DNA of 64,000 nucleotides from Malania oleifera (GCF_029873635.1 NC_080419.1:61065040-61129039); one strand, 5' to 3'. Counted from the first letter of the stretch, positions 37,507 through 49,057 are shown. The notes: generated by a model from the letters alone, not told the origin. Made by a program: numbers and translations.

Positions 37507-38808
37507 TGTTGATTTTATGAGTCCTATCCCATTTTGATTATAACAAATCCAAAATATCTCACTTGTGCATATAGTGCTTGAACAGACACTTTTCTTAGAA
37601 GGCACGTAGAGTCGAGGTACGATAAAAGCCATGAGGATCTCAACGCTCACATTACATGATGACAATCAGGAGAGCAAAAAGAATAAAGACATTTTATATT
37701 GTATTGTAATGCATTCAAGTTTTGGTCTGTTATAATGCATTTCATGCATGATGAGATTGAAAACTCAACATAGACCATAGATTGACCTTAGGTCCCAAAA
37801 ATTTTAATGAAAAACCCTCTAATTAAAATTCCATACTCATACACATAGGGTTGAAAATTTTAAAGTAAAATTCAGGGTAAAACCTTAGGTCTTCACTGAC
37901 CTCAGTCGACCGAACTCTTCACGCTTAAACTAGCTCAGTTGACCGACCATGCCTTGAGGGCCAAATTATAATTTTGTTCAAGCTTGGCCGACCGGCCAAT
38001 TTTTATTTTGAAATGCCTCAATTGACCGAACCTACTAAGGCTTGGAAATTGCTTTTAGCTCAGTCGACCAGCTACTTGCTTAGCCGACCGAACCTATGAA
38101 GGTTTGGAAATCGCCTTTAGCTTAGCTGACTGAACTTAACAAAAATTTGAAAAATACGCAAGGGCCACCCGACCGACACTTCACCCAGTCGACCAACCCT
38201 CTTGGGAAGGATGAGTTTTTCCTAGGGTCAGTTGATCGACGAACATATCGGGGTTTGGCATTTTTTAGCGCTAAAGGTCATTAAATTTTTAATTAAACTT
38301 TTCTAAAATGATGAGCGTCTCCCTAACGATTATAATTTTTGTGTCCTCTATATATAGCCCATTCCAAAGCTTGATTTGTAACTTTGATTAGCTTGATATT
38401 CTCTCTAAAATTTTTTGTGCTATTATTTCATATACTCTCACATACTCAAAGCATACATTCAATCTCTTTCTTATATTCACTTGTTTTTATCATTATAGAT
38501 TCATCTACTTCATTTGCAAAGTCATTGTAACTTGAAAGATAGATTGAATACTCATTATTGTGATCATTATACATCTCATTGTTATGCTTGTACTCTCTCT
38601 CATTCATTCATATTTGAATATCAACTTTTAGAGAGTGAGCTTGAGTTTTTCACATATTATTTGATTGATAAATATTGTTGGGAAAACTCTAGACAGCTTG
38701 GGAATCTTTACACACTCATTGCAAGATTCAAAAACAATTTTTGTGCTTATTTGAAAATACCAAACTTTTTCAAAGTTTATTGTAGGTTGATTGACGCAAT
38801 GCCTGAAT
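37507..38808 (+). mobile_element. Sirevirus-like LTR, 3' truncated
   Basis: Starts TGTTGATTTT, with a GTCGACCGAAC-type cluster at 37,890-38,240 and a TATATATA box at 38,349-38,356. The U5 end and terminal CA are missing where LINE sequence begins. The open frame at 38,514-38,810 is part of this LTR and not a gene. Confidence 0.75.
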
Positions 38809-41613
38809 AGAATTATCTCTCTGAAGCAAAGAGCTTTTCTCCTTGGTATTTTTGAAAATATTACATTGGCGCAGGAAATAGTTCACTCAATAAATAGAAA
38901 AAGTAAATGGAGAAATGTAGTATCAAAAGTGAATATGGTCATGGCTTATGATCGGGTTGACTGGAAATTTTTGATTCGGGTATTGAAGAGTTTTGGATTT
39001 TCTAGTCAAGTTTGTAACTTAGTAGCAGAACGTGTTAAGACCCCATGATTTTCGATCATGATGAATGGTACATATAGGGGTTTTTTCAAACCTCAACGGG
39101 GCCTTTGGTAAGGTGATCCACTATCTCCATATTTATTTATTTTGATGGAAGAGATTCTCTCCAGATTATTAAAAATTTTTTTTTGAGGAAGGCAGAATTG
39201 GAAATTTTTATCTTCAGAGGGGAGCTCCTTTAATCTCTAATTTATTATATGTGGATGACTTGCTTGTTTTTGCAAATGGAGAAATGAGATCTTTGAAGAT
39301 GCTTTTGAAGACGTTGGATTTTTATGAAAGTTAGTCTGGCCAATTAATCAACAAGAAAAAATCAACTCTCCTTTGTCTAACAAGATCAACATTTCTAGAA
39401 GAAGAAGGCTATTTCGTTTGATGGGTTTTGTGGAAAGAAAATTTCCAATGATGTACCTTGAGGCAACTTTGATTTTTGGTCACTTTACTACTAGAATGCT
39501 TGAACCGTTGGTCTCAAAAATTTGAAATAAGGTGGAGGGTTGGAATATGAGGTTGTTGTCTCAGGGAGGTTGTCTAATCCTTATTAGGCACGTATCATGT
39601 ATGGCACATACGCTAGCGGTTCTCTCAGTTCCTTTGGTGGTGATCATAAATATTAATTCCATTCTCTCTTCTTCTCTTTTGTGGGGGGGGGGGGGGGGGA
39701 GAGTAATGGTAGGGTGAAAATAAAATGGTGTGCTTGGTCAAAGATTTGTAAACCCTTAGATGAATGAGGTGTTGGCATAAGGGACCTTAATGACGTTCAA
39801 AGATCTTTCCACATGAAGTTTTCTTGGAGACTTATGATGATAGATAACCTTTGGATCCGTTTCTTTAAGGCTAAATATGTTAAATCAAGTCACATGGCTT
39901 CAACCAATTCTACTCCTATGGGCTCTCGATTTTGGAAGGCAATATTAAAGGTTTTCTAGAGGTTTATGAGAATGTTTATGTGAAGGTCAGAGAAAGAAAA
40001 ACTTCTTTTTGGTTTGATAAGTGGTTGAGCAGTGGTTCCCTTGCTGAGAGTTCTTACATGGTCCATCACCTAGAGTTAAAGATTCAAGAATGCTAGGAGT
40101 CTGAGAATTGGGATACTGATACGCTGAGAGAATTGGTAGGGTCCCCAAAACTGATGAGATTTTGTTGTCGTCTATAAAGCACCTAGTGGGGCCCTGAAGT
40201 GTTTATTTGGAAGCTTTCCATAAGTGGAAAATTTTTAACCGCCTTAGCTTGGGAGGTGATAAGAATTAAAGGGGAGTAGTGCCCGTGGATGGAGTGGGTC
40301 TAGTATAAACTACTACCTAAGAAAGTATCGCTGTGTATGTGAAAAGTCATGTTTTAATGTCTTCTTGTAGATGAGAGAGTGTGGAAACTGGGTTTTGATA
40401 TGGTCTCATATTGTAACTGCTACGTGGACAAAAAAGAGTAGTCTCTCAATCATGTTCTGAGTATGAGATCCATTGCAAGTATGGTTTGGAAGAGAGCAAC
40501 GTCTGTCTTGGGAATTCTATATTTTGAAGCTGAACCATGAAGGGTGAAAATTAGTAGATGGTACATATGTGCCAAAAAATGAACCCAAAAAGGTACGATC
40601 ATCTGTTTGTTATCTACTATAGTTTCTCGAAGACTATGGCTCAGACGTTGTAAAGCCCGCATGGAAGATAAGTATGAGTTAGGGAATGTAGTTTGGTTAT
40701 CTGTGAGGTTTTGGCTTACAAGAATTGTAGAAGGCGTGAAGGGTTTTCTGCCTTTTATAGATAAGAATTTATTGGAAGAGCTTTAGGTGAAAACGAAAAT
40801 GCCAAAGGTTAGAACTCCTAGAAAAGTAGTCTAGGAAAAGCCTTAAGTAAGTTGGTTGAAGTTAAATATAAATGACTCATCTAGAGGAAATCCGGGTTCT
40901 TGTGGTGGTGGTGGTATCATCCGTGACTCATCGGGTAATATTAAGGCCGCTTTCTTTGAAAAATTTGAGTTAGTAACTAACAATGAGCGGAGTTGCAGGC
41001 TTTTATTAGTGGTGTTCGACTTTGTAAAGAGTTGGGATACTATAATATTTGTATTGAATGTGACTTGGAATTGGTGGTGGGATGACTCACATATGAAATT
41101 TGTTCCTCCTTGTACTTATGAGACTTTTGAAAATTGTTAGAGGAAGAGTTACAAGGTTTTCAGTTCTTTATAAAGCACCAATTTAGAGAAGGTAATGAGG
41201 TGACAGATGTCTTGGCTCATCAAGTCGAGAGAGGCAACACGAGAAGATATTTTGTAGGTGATGTGTTGCCGAGTAAAATGAGAGGTCTCATTCTTATGGA
41301 TAATATGACCTTCGACTTTAATTGTCATCTTTTGGCTTTTTCTATTTTTCTTTTGATGTATGTTTGTACGTAATTGACATCATTTTGCAGGTAATTGTTT
41401 ATGTTTGCTTGGTTTGATTATGATTACATATAGGCATGTTTAGATTGTTTTAGTTGAATAATGGTTATTGACTTTTTTAGTATTAGTTTTGATGTTTGGG
41501 ATGATTTTGATAGTTTAATGGTAAATCCCAGGTGTCCGGCTTGTAACGACGGTATTCCTCCGCATAAGTGAGGATTATCAATAAAATTGGTGTTTTCGTA
41601 AAAAAAAAAAAAA
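38809..41613 (+). mobile_element. LINE (L1-like non-LTR retrotransposon), 5' truncated, with poly-A tail
   Basis: Reading-frame remnants in order are as follows. A reverse transcriptase part has YDRVDW (38,948), a G-D-P-L-S-P-Y-type block (about 39,115) and LLYVDDLLVF (39,245). A C-terminal part follows. An RNase H region begins LNINDSSRGNPG (40,860). Then come a short 3' untranslated region with a CCTC...GAGG hairpin (about 41,555), AATAAA at 41,580 and a poly-A run at 41,600-41,613. Frameshifts and stops break the frame throughout, and a 17-base G run lies at 39,683. The endonuclease end is missing, as usual for 5'-truncated LINE copies. No clear target duplication. Confidence 0.88.
40856..41373 (+). 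pseudogene. LINE RNase H domain remnant
   Basis: It opens with LNINDSSRGNPGSCGGGGII, the start of a plant-type RNase H domain, then an FEKFELVTNNE block. It later has a REGNEVTDVLAHQ block near 41,190, typical of its C-terminal part. A frame change separates the two near 41,130. In an intact element this enzyme removes RNA from the RNA:DNA hybrid. Confidence 0.75.
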
Positions 41614-41654
41614 GTTTTTAATCCTAATAAAACATAATATATTGTAGTGATTAT

Positions 41655-41657
<3 letters not shown>

Positions 41658-41712
<55 letters not shown>
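41658..41712. repeat. (AT)n(GT)n compound microsatellite
   Basis: An AT run passes into a GT run that ends directly at the SMART-like element. Confidence 0.95.
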
Positions 41713-41717
<5 letters not shown>

Positions 41718-41982
41718 AAATTTGATATACATTGTTGACCCACAACCTAATAGTTTAAACTTTTTAGTAAAGTGGTAATCTAACATGGTATCAGAACTCT
41801 GGTTACCAGGAGGTCTTGGGTTCTAATCTTATCGCCTGTATTTATTCTGTGACATTATTTGTCATTTGTTTATCTCTCTATGTGCTATCATACTGCACGT
41901 GAGGGGGAGTGTTAAAGCTTGATATACATTATTGATCCACAACCTAATAGCTTAAATTTTTAGGTAAAATGGTAATTTAACA
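41713..41982 (+). mobile_element. SMART/TRIM-like miniature LTR retrotransposon, 270 bp
   Basis: Two 73-bp direct repeats (41,713-41,785 and 41,910-41,982) both begin TGTTAAA and end TAACA. The left one is followed at once by TGGTATCAGAAC, matching an initiator-Met tRNA primer site. The right one is preceded by the polypurine GAGGGGGAG (41,901-41,909). The 124 bases between them code for nothing. This is the layout of small non-autonomous LTR elements (TRIM, SMART). No target duplication is visible because it lies in a microsatellite. Confidence 0.9.
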
Positions 41983-42140
41983 ATATATATATAAGTATAG
42001 ATATATATATTCACCACTTCTGCTTCTGCTGTTAGGCGTAGTTAAAATCGTGATATTATATATATATATATAAGTATAGATATATATATTCACCACTTCT
42101 GCTTCTGCTGTTAGGCGTAGTTAAAATCGTGATATGTAAT
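41983..42140. repeat. 79-bp tandem duplication
   Basis: Two copies offset by 79 bases share an AAGTATAG block (41,993 and 42,072) and a CACCACTTCTGCTTCTGCTG block. Essentially identical. Confidence 0.9.
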
Positions 42141-44800
42141 ATGGTCATACTCCCACCCTACGGCAACCGAATAGGTCTCCCTCCCTCCCTCCCTCCCTTT
42201 CCCTCTCTTTTATCTTTTTGTTTCTCTTTGCCTTCCCAGAGTCAATGCCGTGTGATAATAAAATGCCCCTCTTCTCAAATTCCACCGAAATATTCTCTGG
42301 AGTGGTTGAGGAGGAAAGAGCGTGGAAGCCCCCACCTTCGGCTTTGTCTAATTTTCTGGATATATTTGTTTTCTTGCACATACCTTTTGAGAGAGAGAGA
42401 GAGAGAGTCTGTGTTTGTCCAAGGGGTCTGTACCCATTATGATTATTATAAGCTTTAGCCAGCTGTAATTTAATTTTAATCCATTCTATGGAACCTTCCC
42501 CAAAAGCTATTGCACTCCATGCTTGACGGTACAGCCATGGATGCACGATGCCTCCAGCAGGCCTTCATGCATGTCCACCACAACATACCAGGGAATTAAG
42601 CCTTGTGGTCAGATCAACCATTAATTTTTAATAAGTCTTTTTTTTTACTAAATTCAGTATGAAACTAATTAATTATTTACTGCATTTTGTTATTATATTA
42701 CCAGATTTCTGATTAATAATTCCAACTGCATCTTCAGCATTTCAGTTTCTACATCCAAGTCTTTAAATAATGCATGTGTACAAAGAATCATTCTTACTTT
42801 TTCAATCATTCTACAGGGGTATAAACAATAAGGGCGCGTATGGCTGTACTAGATTGAATAGAATACTTTTAGCATCATCAGCTTTTTGCATCACCCAAAA
42901 AGAAGAAAAAGAAAAAAGTAAATGAATAAATGAAACACAAAAGAGGGCAGGATTGCTTAATTGGCTTACAATGTGGGCACAGATGGAACAATTCTGTCCG
43001 GCAGCGGTCCAGACACGGCCCAAGCCATTTTCATGTATGGGTAGGCGGTGGGGACATCTTTGTTCATGCTTGCGACTTGCTTTTGCATTATTATTGCTTG
43101 CCTGAAATGAAAATCAAACCCATAAAATTTGCTCCTTCTCTCTACTTTTCTTATCCGTTTTTTTTGTGTGTCCTTCAAATTTCCTGCAAAGGCTGCAACA
43201 CCAAATGATGGAGCTCACATGGCATTCTCCATCATTCTTGAGAAAATCACATGCAGTTCTAACACATTATTATTTTTATTATTTATAATTAGCAAGTCCA
43301 AGTCTTCCTTGTGAAAGAGACATGGTGGCATATTAAAACCATGTATCGGTTGCATGTTTAAATCAACCAGACTATTTTTCTATAGGAATTTAAGCCGGCC
43401 ATTGACTCAACCATCTATGAAATATATATAGTATGTTATAGCTCTCTTGGGCAGCCCTTAATTTTTTGGAACTCAGTACAATTTTGTTCGAGATAAAATC
43501 GTAAAGGGTACTTGTCATTGGATTAATGTCTTGGCTATTCTGAAACTCTGAATTAAAGGGAAAAAAAAGAAAAAAAATCACTTGCTACTGTACTTTTGCA
43601 GTAAATTTATATCATATACTATAAAAAAATGAAAATTTATGATTAGTGAAAAAAAAAAAAAAATTTGATGTATTTTGTTTCTCATTTTGATAAAATGAAA
43701 AAAATAAATGAATTTTCTTTTTTCCCCTAATAATGTCTCTTAATTTTCAAACTGAGGTCGGTGATATGGTTTGAGGATCAGACCTCCATTGTCAGAACAT
43801 AAAATAAATAAATAAAATACCAGCTAGTGTGGTTAGGAGCCAGACTTATACTGATGCATCATCGTTTTTACCTACCTGTGACTTAAACATTCCCTCTTCC
43901 ATTTCATGCATTTACAGCAGCCGATTTAAAAAATTGAGGGATACGGATAAGGTTATAGCCTTATAGGAACGGAACAGAGGGGGGTGGGGACAGGTCGAGA
44001 TCCATTGGGTTTTGGTCTTCTCCTCTCTCCTCCCCTCACTAAAAATTTACCCTGATATATAAATAAATATACAGATACAGAGAACGAGAAGAGATGGGGG
44101 AACACAAATAAGGTGTCGTCCCGCCCCTTACCCCCGCCGCCGGTCACTGGTTAAACCCCAAACATGCTGACAAACCACAGCCCCCTAAATTATGCAAGCG
44201 TCTGTAAGATTCGATACCTGTTTGCATAAAAAAAAATGCAGATTTCATATTCGTTACAGTCACCCAAAAAAAAAAAAAAGAGTAAATCCCAAAAATGTAA
44301 ATCTCGAGTGCAGGTAGATACCACCAGTTAAATCATCAACAGTACTCATTGAAACAACTCCAAAGTTCAAACCATAATTAATATTCTTTTGGAAAAAAAA
44401 AAACTTTCAAACTGTTTATACGTTAAAACATAATACCTATAATACTGTATTAATTAATTAAGAGATAACGTTCCATATTTTCAATACGTGTTTCTTTTGG
44501 TTCAAGAAACAGGGGTTTGAATTGGGCATTGCCCAATGGTCCATTATGAGAATGACATCTAAAAAGATATATGGTAGTGTTTAATGATTGTTAAAAGTTT
44601 TAATAATAATAATAATGATAAGAGTACTGTAGCTTAAGACTATATACAATATAATGGGCAACGTGCAGTAGGTGACTGACTCCTTAGCTAGAAGCTGTTA
44701 GGGAATCCTAAAAATGATTTGAACGTGGGATAAAATATTCTCATAATCCAGCTAGCTGCAGAAATGTTAACCCATTACGCCAATATACAAGTTAAACAAA
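42141..44800. other. Upstream intergenic region of the extensin gene, no gene recognised
   Basis: It contains CT-rich ((CCCT)n near 42,180) and GA microsatellites (42,391-42,407), and several overlapping short frames on both strands without any motif. The pair of facing frames at about 42,130-42,550 is explained by the low-complexity CT/GA content. It may include distal promoter sequence of the gene at 45,009. Confidence 0.5.
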
Positions 44801-44848
44801 TTATTATATTGAATTGGTCTCTTATGACAGCTCTCCTCCACTTTTCAG

Positions 44849-44856
44849 TATAAATA
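44849..44856 (+). promoter_or_regulatory. TATA box of the extensin gene
   Basis: TATAAATA lies 160 bases upstream of the chosen ATG. Transcription would be expected to start about 30 bases downstream, near 44,880, giving a leader of about 125 bases with no intervening ATG. Confidence 0.75.
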
Positions 44857-45008
44857 GTTGGGGTCCTGAACCCCCAGTCATCAATCCAACGAAACTCTTT
44901 GTCCTTTCTTCCCCATCTCCATCTCCATCTTGGGAGGGGGGAAAAAAAAAAAGTGAGAAAGAAGCTGCCCTATACAGTGGCCGCCGGGGCTCAGTTTTCC
45001 GGCAACTG

Positions 45009-48000
45009 ATGAGAATCCGACACGGCAACGACCCCAACTGGGGTCGTGTTTGGCCGCATGTGATCGTGGCCGTGCTTGTTCTTTCTAGCAATGTAGGTTC
45101 AGTCCTTGCTGATTCTTATAGTTATTCCTCTCCTCCGCCGCCTTCTCCGTCACCGCCACCTCCTTATGAGTACAAATCCCCACCACCACCCTCTCCTTCT
45201 CCACCACCGCCCTATGAGTATCAGTCGCCACCGCCACCATCACCTTTACCGTCGCCGACCTACGAGTACAAGTCACCTCCACCACCCTCTCCTTCTCCGC
45301 CACCACCTTATGAGTACAAATCGCCACCACCGCCATCACCTTCTCCACCACCACCTTATGAGTACAAATCACCACCACCGCCATCACCTTCTCCACCACC
45401 TCCTTATGAGTACAAATCACCACCCCCGCCTTCTCCATCTCCACCGCCACCATATGAGTATAAGTCGCCGCCGCCGCCGCAGTCACTGCCGCCTTATGAG
45501 TACAAATCACCACCGCCGCCCTCTCCATCTCCACCACCACCTTACGAGTACAAGTCACCGCCGCCACCATCACCATCTCCGCCACCTCCTTACAAGTACA
45601 TATCACCGCCACCACCATCTCCATCTCCACCACCACCGTATGAGTATAAATCACCACCGCCGCCGTCGCACCCACTGCCCCCTTATGAGTACAAATCACC
45701 ACCGCCACCTTACGAGTATAAGTCACCGCCACCACCATCACCGTCTCCGCCACCTCCTTACAAGTACATATCACCACCACCACCATCTCCATCTCCACCA
45801 CCTCCCTACGTGTATAAGTCACCACCACCACCACATTCGCTGCCTCCATACGAGTACAAATCACCACCGCCACCATCTCCATCTCCACCACCTCCCTATG
45901 AGTATAAGTCGCCACCACCACCACCAATACATCCCCTACCACCTTACGAGTACAAATCACCACCGCCGCCATCACCTTCTCCGCCACCTCCTTACGAGTA
46001 CAAATCACCGCCACCACCATCTCCATCTCCACCACCACCGTATGAGTATAAATCACCACCGCCACCGTCGCACCCACTGCCCCCTTATGAGTACAAATCA
46101 CCACCGCCGCCCTCTCCATCTCCACCACCACCTTACGAGTATAAGTCTCCGCCGCCACCATCACCGTCTCCGCCACCTCCTTACAAGTACATATCACCAC
46201 CACCACCATCTCCATCTCCACCACCTCCCTACATGTATAAGTCACCACCACCACCACATTCGCTGCCTCCATACGAGTACAAATCACCACCGCCCCCATC
46301 TCCATCTCCACCACCTCCCTATGAGTATAAGTCGCCACCACCACCACCATTACATCCCCTACCACCTTACGAGTACAAATCACCACCGCCGCCATCACCT
46401 TCTCCGCCACCTCCTTACGAGTACAAATCACCGCCACCGCCATCTCCATCTCCACCACCACCTTACGTGTATAAGTCACCACCGCCACCATCACATTCAC
46501 CACCATTGCCATATGTGTACAAATCTCCGCCCCCACCTTATGTCTACAAGTCACCACCTCCACCTTCGCCATCACCACCACCGCCTTACTACTACAAATC
46601 CCCACCACCACCTTCACCCTCGCCACCACACCCATACTACTACAAATCCCCACCACCACCTTCCCCGGTGCCACTGCCACCATACTACTACAAATCTCCA
46701 CCACCGCCATCACCGTATTATTACAAGTCTCCGCCACCTCCTTCGCACTCTCCAGCGCCCTACTACTACAAGTCTCCACCGCCTCCTTCGCACTCACCAG
46801 CGCCCTACTACTACAAGTCTCCACCGCCTCCTTCGCACTCTCCAGCGCCCTACTACTACAAGTCTCCACCGCCTCCTTCGCACTCACCAGCGCCCTACTA
46901 CTACAAGTCTCCACCGCCTCCTTCGCACTCACCAGCGCCCTACTACTACAAGTCTCCACCGCCACCTCCGCCTCATCCTCACCCCCACCACCACCCACTG
47001 ATAGTTAAGGTGGTCGGAAAAGTTTACTGCTACAGATGCTACGATTGGGAACACCCCAAGGAATCACACGACAAGAAACACCTCAAAGGTAATTTTCTTT
47101 TTTAAAAAATTAATTCTTATTACCCATGTAGTAAATTATTTCATGCCCCTACATAGAAATAATTAATTTTTTATTTTTCACTGATTAATTAAGCTTCATT
47201 TATTAGAAAAGCCTTATCATCGCATATATAGGGTAAAACTGGGGGACCCCTTTGACAGCTTTTGTTCTTTTTTTTTTCGCACAAAGCCGCCCATGCCAGG
47301 ATGTTCTAAGAGACCGTGGTCCTTTGGAGCGCGTGGGTTTCTTCGGTCTCCGTTTGATGCCTGCACAAACCAATAGACATAATCATTATTTTCAAAGAAT
47401 ATTAAATTATTTATCCGCAGTAAGATATCAAAAGCCAAAAGCCCGAAATAGCATCAAAAGTCTGCCTTTCATTAAATTTAAATCTAAAAGAAAAACTTCT
47501 ATTGGTTAGTAGTGGTAGGTAACGACTAGTATTTGGTTTAGTATTATCTAAAAGGCATATAGCTAGCATGTTTCCTGCCACAATTTTTTAATTGATTATT
47601 TTAATATAAATGGAGCAGGTGCTGTTGTGGAAGTGACGTGCGAGGCAGGTGAGAAGCAGATCAAGGCATATGGAACAACAAAGATCAACGGCAAATACAG
47701 CATTACCGTGGAAGGCTTTGACTATGGGAAGCACGGAGCCAAGGCGTGCAAGGCCAAGCTCCACGCCCCACCCAAGGGCTCCCCTTGCAGTATACCTACT
47801 GACCTACACTGGGGCCTCAAAGGAGCCAAGCTATCTGTGAAGTCCAAGACTGAGGATGAAGTTGTGTTGCTCGCCAAACCATTTGCTTATGCTCCCAAGA
47901 CCCCTTATAAGGAGTGCCACAAGCCCATGCCCACGCCTAAGCCCCATCCACCTCCCTACTATTACAAATCCCCACCTCCACCACCACCCGCTTACTACTA

Positions 48001-49057
48001 CAAATCCCCACCTCCACCACCCGCTTACTACTACAAATCCCCACCTCCTCCAGTTTACTACTACAAGTCTCCACCACCACCATCTTCATCTCCTCCACCG
48101 CCTTATTACTACAAGTCACCTCCACCACCGGCCCATCCTACACTTCCACCATACTACTATAAATCACCCCCACCCCCACCGCCATCTCCCTCTCCCCCAC
48201 CCCCTTACTACTACAAATCGCCGCCACCTCCGCCCCCGGTTTATTATTACAAGTCGCCACCTCCTCCAGTATACTACTACAAGTCTCCACCACCACCATC
48301 TTCATCTCCTCCACCGCCTTATTACTACAAGTCACCTCCACCACCGGCCCATCCTACACTTCCACCATATTACTATAAATCACCCCCACCGCCATCTCCC
48401 TCTCCCCCGCCCCCTTACTACTACAAGTCTCCACCTCCACCTTCACCTTCTCCTCCACCGCCATATTATTACAAATCTCCACCGCCTCCATCACTGTCAC
48501 CCCCTCCACCTTACTATTACAAGTCTCCACCTCCACCATCTCCCTCTCCTCCACCACCATATTACTATAAATCCCCTCCGCCTCCATCACCATCACCCCC
48601 ACCGCCATATTACTACAAGTCCCCGCCTCCACCTTCGCCAACTCTGCCAGCCCCTTACTACTACAAGTCTCCTCCACCACCATCACCATCTCCTCCACCA
48701 CCGTACTATTACAAGTCCCCACCACCACCATCTCCCTCACCTCCACCACCATACTACTACAAGTCTCCCCCACCACCATCACCATCTCCTCCCCCTCCCT
48801 ATTACTACAAGTCTCCACCACCACCAATGACATCTCCTCCACCTCCCTATTACTACAAGTCTCCACCTCCACCATCGCCATCACCTCCACCACCTTATTA
48901 TTACAAATCGCCCCCACCCCCGTCACCATCTCCTCCTCCACCATACTACTACAAGTCGCCACCTCCCCCTTCACCATCTCCTCCCCTATACCATTACACA
49001 TCACCTCCACCCCCAGCTTACATCTACACCTCTCCGCCACCTCCATCGTACCGTTAA
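45009..49057 (+). CDS. Extensin / Ole e 1-domain chimeric cell-wall protein; join(45009..47088,47619..49057)
   Basis: Two exons encode 1,172 residues. The ATG at 45,009 is the first in frame after the TATA box. Residues 1-34 form a signal peptide with a hydrophobic core, cut after VLA. Residues 35-664 are an extensin array: SPPPP blocks alternating with YEYK, YKYI, YVYK and, near the end, YYYK. Residues 665-793 form a Pollen Ole e 1-type domain with six cysteines (C674, C677, C701, C737, C750, C793). Residues 794-1172 are a second array with about 23 YYYK motifs. In extensins, Ser-Pro blocks become hydroxylated and arabinosylated, and YxY motifs cross-link in the wall. The intron has GT...AG ends and splits a Gly codon; joining the exons restores the Ole e 1 domain exactly. 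A structural cell-wall role is very likely; the tissue is unknown. Confidence 0.93.
45639..46463 (+). repeat. Large tandem duplication in exon 1 (402 + 423 bp)
   Basis: Two successive units begin with the same TATGAGTATAAATCACCACC at 45,639 and 46,041. They share the order [32 protein letters not shown]. Unit 2 has an extra seven residues (21 bases). Differences are few and mostly silent or at the YVYK/YMYK position. Confidence 0.9.
46723..46965 (+). repeat. 45-bp tandem repeat x5 in exon 1 ([15 protein letters not shown])
   Basis: Five in-frame 15-residue units. The base after CACTC alternates T, A, T, A, A, so units 1-2 and 3-4 form a 90-bp higher-order repeat. Confidence 0.9.
47089..47618 (+). 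other. Intron of the extensin gene, 530 bp, phase 1
   Basis: The donor is AAAG|GTAATT and the acceptor GGAGCAG|GTGC. The sequence is AT-rich like plant introns, in contrast to the GC-rich exons. Reading on without splicing gives a stop at 47,103-47,105, so retention would leave a protein with the first array and only the first two cysteines of the Ole e 1 domain. Confidence 0.92.
48044..48480 (+). repeat. 216-bp tandem duplication in exon 2
   Basis: The block beginning CCTCCTCCAG at 48,044 recurs at 48,260 and covers 72 residues with [11 protein letters not shown] and [11 protein letters not shown]. The copies are nearly identical. Confidence 0.88.

Noticed and set aside
41786..41840. tRNA-like boxes (GGTATCAGAAC, GGTTCTAATC)
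   Set aside because: The first is the primer-binding site of the SMART-like element. No cloverleaf can be drawn around them.
42129..42546. Overlapping open frames of 109 and 133 codons upstream of the extensin gene
   Set aside because: They run through CT/GA microsatellites, face each other, and have no recognisable domain.
44814..45008. Extending the extensin start upstream to 44,814
   Set aside because: That start is TTG and lies before the TATA box. The first in-frame ATG after the expected transcription start is at 45,009 and is followed by a good signal peptide.
45085..46998. 637-codon minus-strand open frame opposite extensin exon 1
   Set aside because: It is the shadow of the proline codon repeat. 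The amino-acid content is a periodic low-complexity artefact with no start context or domain.
45106..47001. 631-codon plus-strand frame overlapping exon 1
   Set aside because: Shifted reading of the same repeats (His/Arg-rich). It has no signal peptide and is not compatible with the splice junction.
47856..49046. Long alternative frames on both strands across extensin exon 2
   Set aside because: Shadows of the YYYKSPPPP repeats in exon 2.
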